Notes under the pieces: model-generated
Seen by the model: only the letters and a program-made list of their open reading frames with translations
What the model was told of the DNA's origin: nothing
Databases searched by the model: none
Source: Epiperipatus broadwayi
Taxonomy: Eukaryota > Onychophora > Udeonychophora > Euonychophora > Peripatidae
Direction: 5' to 3'
Assembly (NCBI GenBank): GCA_028023455.1
Contig: JAQFVV010012573.1
Span: 248,001-312,000 of the forward strand
Length of the DNA stretch: 64,000 nt
In this document: in pieces, positions 57,700 through 64,000 of the stretch
How the letters are laid out: the number at the start of each line of letters is the position of its first letter
Numbering within the stretch: position 1 is the first letter of the stretch
Position numbers and translations under genes: made by a program

Positions 57700-58855
57700 A
57701 AAAACGCGAGAGTTAGTACAAGTGTAAAAAAGAGGAAAAAGCATGCAGAGAATATAAGGGTGCTATTAAAAACAAAGAAAGTTAAAAAGATGTTAATGTT
57801 AAATGGAAAAAGTACTTAGAGAAAAAGAAGTTGGCTAAAATAGATAATTATAGAGAGAGAATGAAATTGAATAGTAAATTGTTGGAGGATATTAATAAAA
57901 GTAGAAGAGATGGGAGTAAAAAATTCTAAAAATACATTAAAAAAAGGAATGTAGAGGAGAGAAAGATAGTATTACTAGATAATGAAGATTAGAGAGTAGC
58001 TCTAAAGGGGAATTAAGAGATTATATTAAATAAGTATGTAATGGGTATATAAAAGATGTTACATATGAAGGACAGAGTGATAGCAAACATGAAAGCATAT
58101 AGTAATGGAAATATTAGGTTTACAGAAAATGAACTGAATGAGGCAAGGAAGATGATAATGAATTTAGGGCGCAAGGCAAAAGTAAAATTGTTATCATGTT
58201 TTACTAAGATGGCGCAGAAGAGATTTTGTGGGTAGTTGGAGTAATACAAAAGTAAGGTTAGTATTTAAAGGAAAGAGTAAGGATCATAGAAAGTTAAACA
58301 ACTATAGACCGACAGCAGTAACATCAATTTTATATAAAGTTTTTTCATATATGGTGGCTGGAAGGGTTGCAAAGTGGATGGAAGAGAATAATATAGTGGG
58401 AGAAATGCAAGGAGCATATAAGAGATAGTTTATTTGTAGTTACACAACTTATAGATCTGCAGGTATATGACTTTTATAGATATAGAGAAGGCATATCATA
58501 GAGTGAATAAAAATAGATTATGGGTAAGTTTAGTAAATTTGGGAATGGCTGGAGCTTTAGTGGATATTATTAAAAAATTATATGAAAATAATTACTATAC
58601 GTATCAATTAGGGAATAGAGAATCAGTTAAAGTTAAAAATGGGGTGGGACTAAGGCAAGGATGCCCTATGTCATCTATTTTATTTTTGTTGTATTTGAGA
58701 GAAATGGAGAGCAATAGAAAGACTAGGAAGAGGGATAGAGATAACATATAATAGGTAGCACAGGAGTATATACATTATTGGGACTTTTACTTGCAGATGA
58801 TGTCTTTTTGTACACAGAAAGAAGTGAAAATATGGAAGTTATGCTGAGGACATAT
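57700..58855 (+). pseudogene. LINE reverse transcriptase, copy 2
   Basis: The frame 58228-58428 has LVFKGKSKDHRKLNNYRPTA and VTSILYKVFSYMVAGRVAKW. The frame 58467-58751 begins MTFIDIEKAYHRVNKNRLWV (the FxDxxKAF/YD-type palm motif) and includes VGLRQGCPMSSILFLLYL. Near 58790, a shifted frame gives LLADDVFLYTERSE, the catalytic DD box. The LKSGKARGLDGW block of copy 1 is deleted here. The RT is cut at 58855 by the insertion. Confidence 0.85.
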
Positions 58856-61612
58856 TGAAGTGGTAAATCTATGGTACATATTTAACTTCACTGCCTGATG
58901 ACATTACCTTTAAAGTAGGGTTTGAATCTGTTTATATGTTTATTTGGTCATCTAGGAATGTTAAGCACACACATATACACATATCACTTCCATCCTGTTT
59001 ATTCAAAATGGTTATGTATAACCAGTTGAATTATTATTTTAGCTTAAATATATTTTATTTCCAAGCTTGTAAACTCCCTTCGCTTAGATAATTGTGTATG
59101 TGCGTATATGTATTACAGATATAAAAATAAATACAATTAATGTAAAGCTAAAGCAAATGTCAGAAAATTCTAGAAAGTATTATTACAATTTAAAAATGTC
59201 ATTCTCATTTAACTATTTCAAGTCATATTCTTAAAGTTATTTGAAATTTTAAAAATACGTTTAAATAATGCTTTCTGGAACGTATTGTTTACATCTTCCA
59301 ATATTGCTAAATTTCAAGTATAGGAGGAGCAGAAGTTCTAGGAACGCACAGGATGAGTTCAAATCACTCTTCTCTCTTGTATTCGTTTAGAGAGTGGAAA
59401 TAATATGAACTGTTGAGTAAAAACAATTTACCTCCCTGATCTTAAATCGCCTTTGTTCTGCCTCCCTGCCATGCCATCGCTACTTGAGAACTATTATATT
59501 TAACTGTGAAAGAGCTATTGGAAGATGTTTACCATTATTTTGTCAATATTTTGCCTTTGCGTCCAAACTTCATGTTTTTATGCTAAATGGCCGCCGTAAA
59601 TACTAAAGGTAATCCGTTTTGCCGAAGAATGAACTCTTAATTCTCCTCACTTCACTTCTTTCCTAAATCTTAATTGTACTCAGAATGTAATCTTTATTTA
59701 TTTGATAACTGACTATAAACTTAATTATCATTAAATTTGTGATTTTCTCTCTTAAGTTTTAAACTTGTTCTTTGAAACGCTAAGCACAAGAATTATGTAC
59801 TTTAAATCTATCATTAGCTTTTTAAGTTTCACACTCTAATTATTTTATTTCATGCGGCAAAACTTATTTTAAATATATATCTTATTAAATTAGTTTTAGT
59901 GTGCTAATGTTTTAATCTAGCGAACTTATATTATTTCAATCATCATTCCGATATTTTAGAATATTTAAGTAAATGTAAAATTTCTTACTGAACGCTGTTC
60001 GCTCGGTTAAATATTTGAAATATATGCATAATGGCGGATTGTTTAAAAATTATATTATGGCATAAGATAAACCTTTTGTTGTTGTCACTATCGATATTTA
60101 AATGCATTTTATCTTCTTAAAATAAATTTGATTATTAATATATTTTAATAACTACTTATTATTTATACGCCATTAAGAGTTAAATTGCTTATAATATTTT
60201 TTTGTTTAGGAATACTTGGGCTTGTTAAATAGGAAAAATAATATTTTCCCTCTTCTATATTCGACATCCTAAATTTATTAAAGTTATACGTAAGATGCTG
60301 AGTGGGTTATTATTTTATCATGGCGTTACACATATTATTGCTTTATTTAAGCTTAAATTATTTCATTAGTCATTTAAGACTTAAGCCATATTCGCGTTGC
60401 TTACTTACGATAGCATTTTAAAGTACTTATATTTTGCTTTATCATATTTATCATCTGAACTCCGGATTTTCTTCACGTAACTCGTCTAGGAATGAGGTTT
60501 GGTATAACCAATCTCAGGATAAACATTAGAGTATTAAGGCTCTGCATGTGAAACGTTGGAGGGCGTGCCATGGAATCCTTACCACTCATATTTTCGAATA
60601 TCGCCTTGTGATAAATACAAGCGGAATCATATATGTGATAAAGCCTTCCAGTCCAAAGATGGACATCTTCTCCATTTTAAACGCTGTCATTATAGTTAGC
60701 ACTGTGAGTTCTTTTATGTGTAATTCTCATATTATCTATAAGACGTGGCGCAGTGATGTTTGTAAACCACTCATTTATAATTTATCGAATATTTTAGGAT
60801 TGTCACAGTAAAACTTATTAGGTTAACCCATTCCTCATTTGTATAGGCCCAAATATGCTCATAAACGATAAATTATTAACTATCATATCAAGAGTAAAAC
60901 TCTCTTTAGAGATGAATTTGTAAACGTCCTTATCATTACTTAAAGTAATGATCACCGCATTGATAACATTAATTTATTATTATACTATAACTCATTAGCA
61001 TACTAAATCAGTTGCTTATATGCAAAGTAATAACCGCATTAAATCTGTGCTATGTTTTCTAATGTAAATTAAATTGTTTATATTTATTAAATTATTATGT
61101 TTTAATAATTACTCATGCATTGTGTCTTACTGACTCTCACTCATTGAATTCCATTTAATCTTTATAATAGTGTTAGTAATATTTAGAAGTTATAACTGTT
61201 TATTTTAAATGGACATCTATCTCTGGGTTGTTTTGTCTTTGCTCATTCTAGATGGATACTATAGACATTTCATGTTTCTTTTGCAATGCTAGCTGTGTGC
61301 AATTCATTTAAATTTATAAGTTTTCCCTTCACATAAGATATTTGATTGAGCCAAGATTTGATATTATTTATTTACATTAATTATCCTATAGATCTCGTGT
61401 TTCTCCGCTGTGTCTCTGGGACAAGAATGAATAAAATTTCATCTGTTATCATCAGAAATGTTGTTTATAATGTTATAGTTTTAGAGAAGAGCAAATAGGG
61501 CAGAATTCATGACTGCTCCTGACCTGTGTATCTCGGGCATGAGTGGATTTAGAGTACTTTTGCTTATATTCTAAACCTTGTTAAATGAACATACAATTCT
61601 GACCGGTACAAT
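58856..61612. mobile_element. Unidentified insertion in LINE copy 2
   Basis: The LINE reads ...GCTGAGGACAT up to the left junction and ...ACGCAAGGGTGGG from the right junction, while copy 1 has GCTGAGGACATGTGCAAGGG uninterrupted. About 2757 bp are therefore inserted. A TA or ATA duplication is possible at the junctions (GACATA|TTGAAG and CAATA|CGCAAG). No convincing inverted ends, LTRs or transposase were seen. The interior is less AT-biased in places (59440-59600) and has one 87-codon frame (60548-60811) with no recognised domain. It may be a non-autonomous element or DNA moved by rearrangement. Confidence 0.55.
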
Positions 61613-62560
61613 ACGCAAGGGTGGGTAAGAGATGGGGATTAAGTTTAGTGAAGAAAAATCAAAAGTAATGATGATTAATACTGGGGAAAGAGAAGACAAA
61701 TAATTTTTCCTTTGGAATTGTCTTAAGTAATGAGAAATTACTTGGATTAATGGAAAAAAAAAATTGATAAATGAAGCAAAGAAAAGAAAGGGATTGATAA
61801 AGAAATTAAAAGTGTTTTCATGTAATATCGCGTAGCTAGAATTGTATGGAAGGGAGTGGCAATAGCAGGGTTAACATATGGTAAAGCTGCATTATTTGTT
61901 AGTAAAGGGATATTAATTATTTGGAAAAAGTTCAATAAGTAATAGGAAGACACACATTAGATGCAGATGTGTGGATGGCAAAGGAGGCAATTCAAGGAGA
62001 AATGGAATGGTCAAGTTTTTATACGAGAGATGCGAAAAGTAAATGAAAATGTTTGGTAGATTGCAGTTTATAATAATAAAAGAATAGCCAAGGGCAGGTA
62101 ACAAGGTGGGTGAGAAAGGTAATGCAGTACGCAGAAGATTTAGATAAAGAATTTATTTCAGTATACTTGTACAAAAGGTGGGATGATTGCATTAGGAGAA
62201 TTCTTGAGTGTTATAGTGGTAAGGAATGTGATAGAAGAGTAGATGCATTAATAAAGAATAGGGAGTTAAAGAGATAGAGAAGTAGTATGGACAGTAGAAA
62301 GAGTTGAAATAGAAATAAACAGAATATTGGGTCCGAGTTAATAAGAAGAAAAGTAATTTACTGTTTAAGGCTCGTATAGGATCTTTAGCTCCGGGGATGA
62401 TACATGTAAATGGAAAAATGTGGGTGATTTAGTCTGCAAGTTGTGTAAAGAAGACATAGAAAATATTAGCCATCTGTTAATTGAATGTAAATGCCTGAAA
62501 GCAGAAAGGGTGCAAATAATAAAGTTGTGGAAGAATAAATATAAGCAGTGATTTATACAG
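61613..62560 (+). pseudogene. LINE ORF2 C-terminal region, copy 2
   Basis: After the insertion the frame resumes with GIKFSEEKSKVMMIN-like sequence. MEWSSFYTRDAKSK-like, FISVYLYKRWDDCIRRILEC and LCKEDIENISHLLIECKCLK follow; the last includes the C-x2-C...H...C knuckle complete with its His. Frames shift repeatedly. It aligns along its whole length with 28370-29420 on the other strand. Confidence 0.75.
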
Positions 62561-62882
62561 AGAGTGGTTATTGATTTTCATAGTGGGTTGAGAAAAGGGG
62601 GATTTAGATATAAAGGCCATGGAGTTGGCAAAGATTATATTGTGGAAATGGGATGGAGCAGGATATGAGAAAATGTAGGGCAGGGATTGGGAGGGGTAAA
62701 GTGGCTAACAGGTTTCTGGACATAATTGTTCAGAGTTTCCTGACTCCGTATAAGGAGAAGTCGCATCACATCACATAGAATATTTAATTTACAGTGATCA
62801 AAAGTTAAGGATGATCAATGCCACCAGCTAGACCCAGGGAGAGAAAGATATCTTTAAGATTGTTCAAAATTGAAAAAAAAAA

Positions 62883-64000
62883 TAAAATAAACGTCAGCCC
62901 AAAATAATTCTCAATAATTTTTAAAATTTATTAAAATCAAGCAAAAAAAATAAATAAATAAATCTCAGGCAAACAAAATACGAAAGTTTGACCTAGATTT
63001 TACTGGCATATTTATCAGAGAGTGTATAGGAATATGATAGAGAAGTTCGTTTTCTCACCTATGATTTAAAAAGAGGGATTTATAATATCTTCCTGCTAGC
63101 GATTTATAAAACTAATTCCAGCTTTCCTATTTGAAGATTTCAAAATAAAGCAGACTTGTAGGGAACATAACGAAACAAGGCCGGCGAGCTTCCTTGATCC
63201 AGAATAAAGCATCAGGACCAAGAATGTCATATGTCCACAGAACAGCTCATGATAAAACAACTTTTAAGGTAATGAAGGTTATTTCCAATACAAGTCGAGA
63301 AAGTATGACAAGAAAAGATTATGATTTATGTAATTTTGAATAGAGGAAATAAAATCTCTGATTTAGGAAAAACAGAGCAATACACTCCATAAACCGCCAG
63401 CCAAAAGATTTGCAGTGCGCAGAAAATGCAAACTAAATTTAGCTAACTTAATTACAGCATAACAAAAGGGGAACAGATAAGTTACAAGAAAATTATTAAT
63501 ATCTGCCCAAATATTTGTTAATGGTTAGTAATATAAAAGAGAAAAGAATACAAAGTATATCAAATATATACTCACAATACACTCTCTCGGATAAATAAAT
63601 AAAAATATGGAATTTTAAAACTAAGAGTCCAACACACACTATAAATAAAATACATACTAAATGCTTAAAGATATTTAAACGGAATATGCAAAACATACTA
63701 TAAAATACTGTTTCTTTTAAGATCAAGCTGAGACTTTAATAAGAGATTTAAACCCTGGTTAGAATATGAAAATTTAAGTCGAAGCCTAATGTAAAGTCCG
63801 TCAGATTTCTTCCAGTGAGATAGGTAAAGTTCTTCTTAATTCAAGTCCATCATAAAGGCTTCTGATTTATCTCTTTGGTAGGGAGTGTGGAGGCAAGTTC
63901 TGGATCAGTTCTTGTTTAAGCTTTTATGGCATGGTCTTTCAGGAAAAATTCAGAATCCGGGGTTCGTCTTTGGAATGGTTTAGCACGGCATGTTGTAGCT
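62883..64000. other. Non-coding DNA, nothing recognised
   Basis: AT-rich sequence after the LINE tail. The minus frame 63496-63726 is rich in Ile/Leu/Phe from A/T codons and has no recognised similarity. Slightly G+C-richer words near 63170-63220 suggest nothing specific. Confidence 0.35.

Larger units (their letters stand above)
56325..62882 (+). mobile_element. CR1-like LINE, copy 2 (plus strand, interrupted)
   Basis: The leader fragment (CTTTTGATCACTGAGGGCGC, about 56350) joins, after a deletion that removes most of ORF1, to the end of the SGNH module. Endonuclease, RT and C-terminal knuckle follow. It is interrupted at 58855 by 2.76 kb of unrelated DNA and resumes at 61613 with GCAAGGGTGGGTAAGAGATG. 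The 3' end near 62882 is A-rich (GTTCAAAATTGAAAAAA). Frames are broken throughout. It preserves several residues lost in copies 1 and 3. Confidence 0.88.

Noticed and set aside
60548-60811. 87-codon plus-strand frame inside the unidentified LINE insert
   Set aside because: No domain recognised and no codon bias; kept only as part of the insert description.

Overview
This window reads as nuclear DNA of an AT-rich invertebrate animal. It is roughly three-quarters A+T by eye, is full of short homopolymer and microsatellite runs, has no operons or long open frames, and carries one clear spliced exon of a conserved animal gene (PEX5, minus strand, 23586-23790). The mobile-element mix (CR1-like LINEs with PHD and SGNH-esterase modules, a Penelope-like element with a GIY-YIG nuclease, Merlin, hAT of the GTF2IRD2-like type, piggyBac) fits an invertebrate metazoan. 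I cannot assign the phylum.

Layout. 0-16 kb: a Merlin end fragment beside a perfect 46-bp tandem duplication; a piggyBac relic (3425-5282) apparently nested in a Merlin relic; a fold-back repeat (6371-7212); two unidentified possible exons (8455-8624, 10894-10966); a Merlin-like element with long inverted ends and a perfect 8-bp target duplication (11786-13959); and, next to it, a 5'-truncated Penelope-like element (13968-14802). 17-21 kb: a TA-flanked composite repeat with A-A-B-B architecture, interrupted by a Merlin copy whose unoccupied site is still visible in the neighbouring B unit. 21-28 kb: mainly intron-like DNA around the PEX5 exon. 28-41 kb: a minus-strand LINE split by a 2.9-kb hAT element, then a truncated plus-strand copy of the same LINE family.

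42-56 kb: dispersed and tandem repeats, a broken coiled-coil reading frame (minus strand, 45.65-46.92 kb), a Merlin copy that retains recognisable transposase (49367-51533), and an oppositely oriented Merlin copy (51851-53571) with a perfect 8-bp target duplication. A diverged pair of repeats of about 1.5 kb lies in inverted orientation at 43.5-45.1 and 53.9-55.3 kb. 56-63 kb: a third LINE copy on the plus strand, split by 2.76 kb of unidentified DNA (58856-61612).

Every mobile-element gene seen is broken by stops, frameshifts or lost catalytic residues, so none looks active. The paralogous copies are informative: they give precise insertion boundaries, empty sites and likely ancestral catalytic residues. 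I found no convincing undescribed biological system. The least explained pieces are the 58856-61612 insert, the A-A-B-B composite repeat and the inverted 1.5-kb pair.
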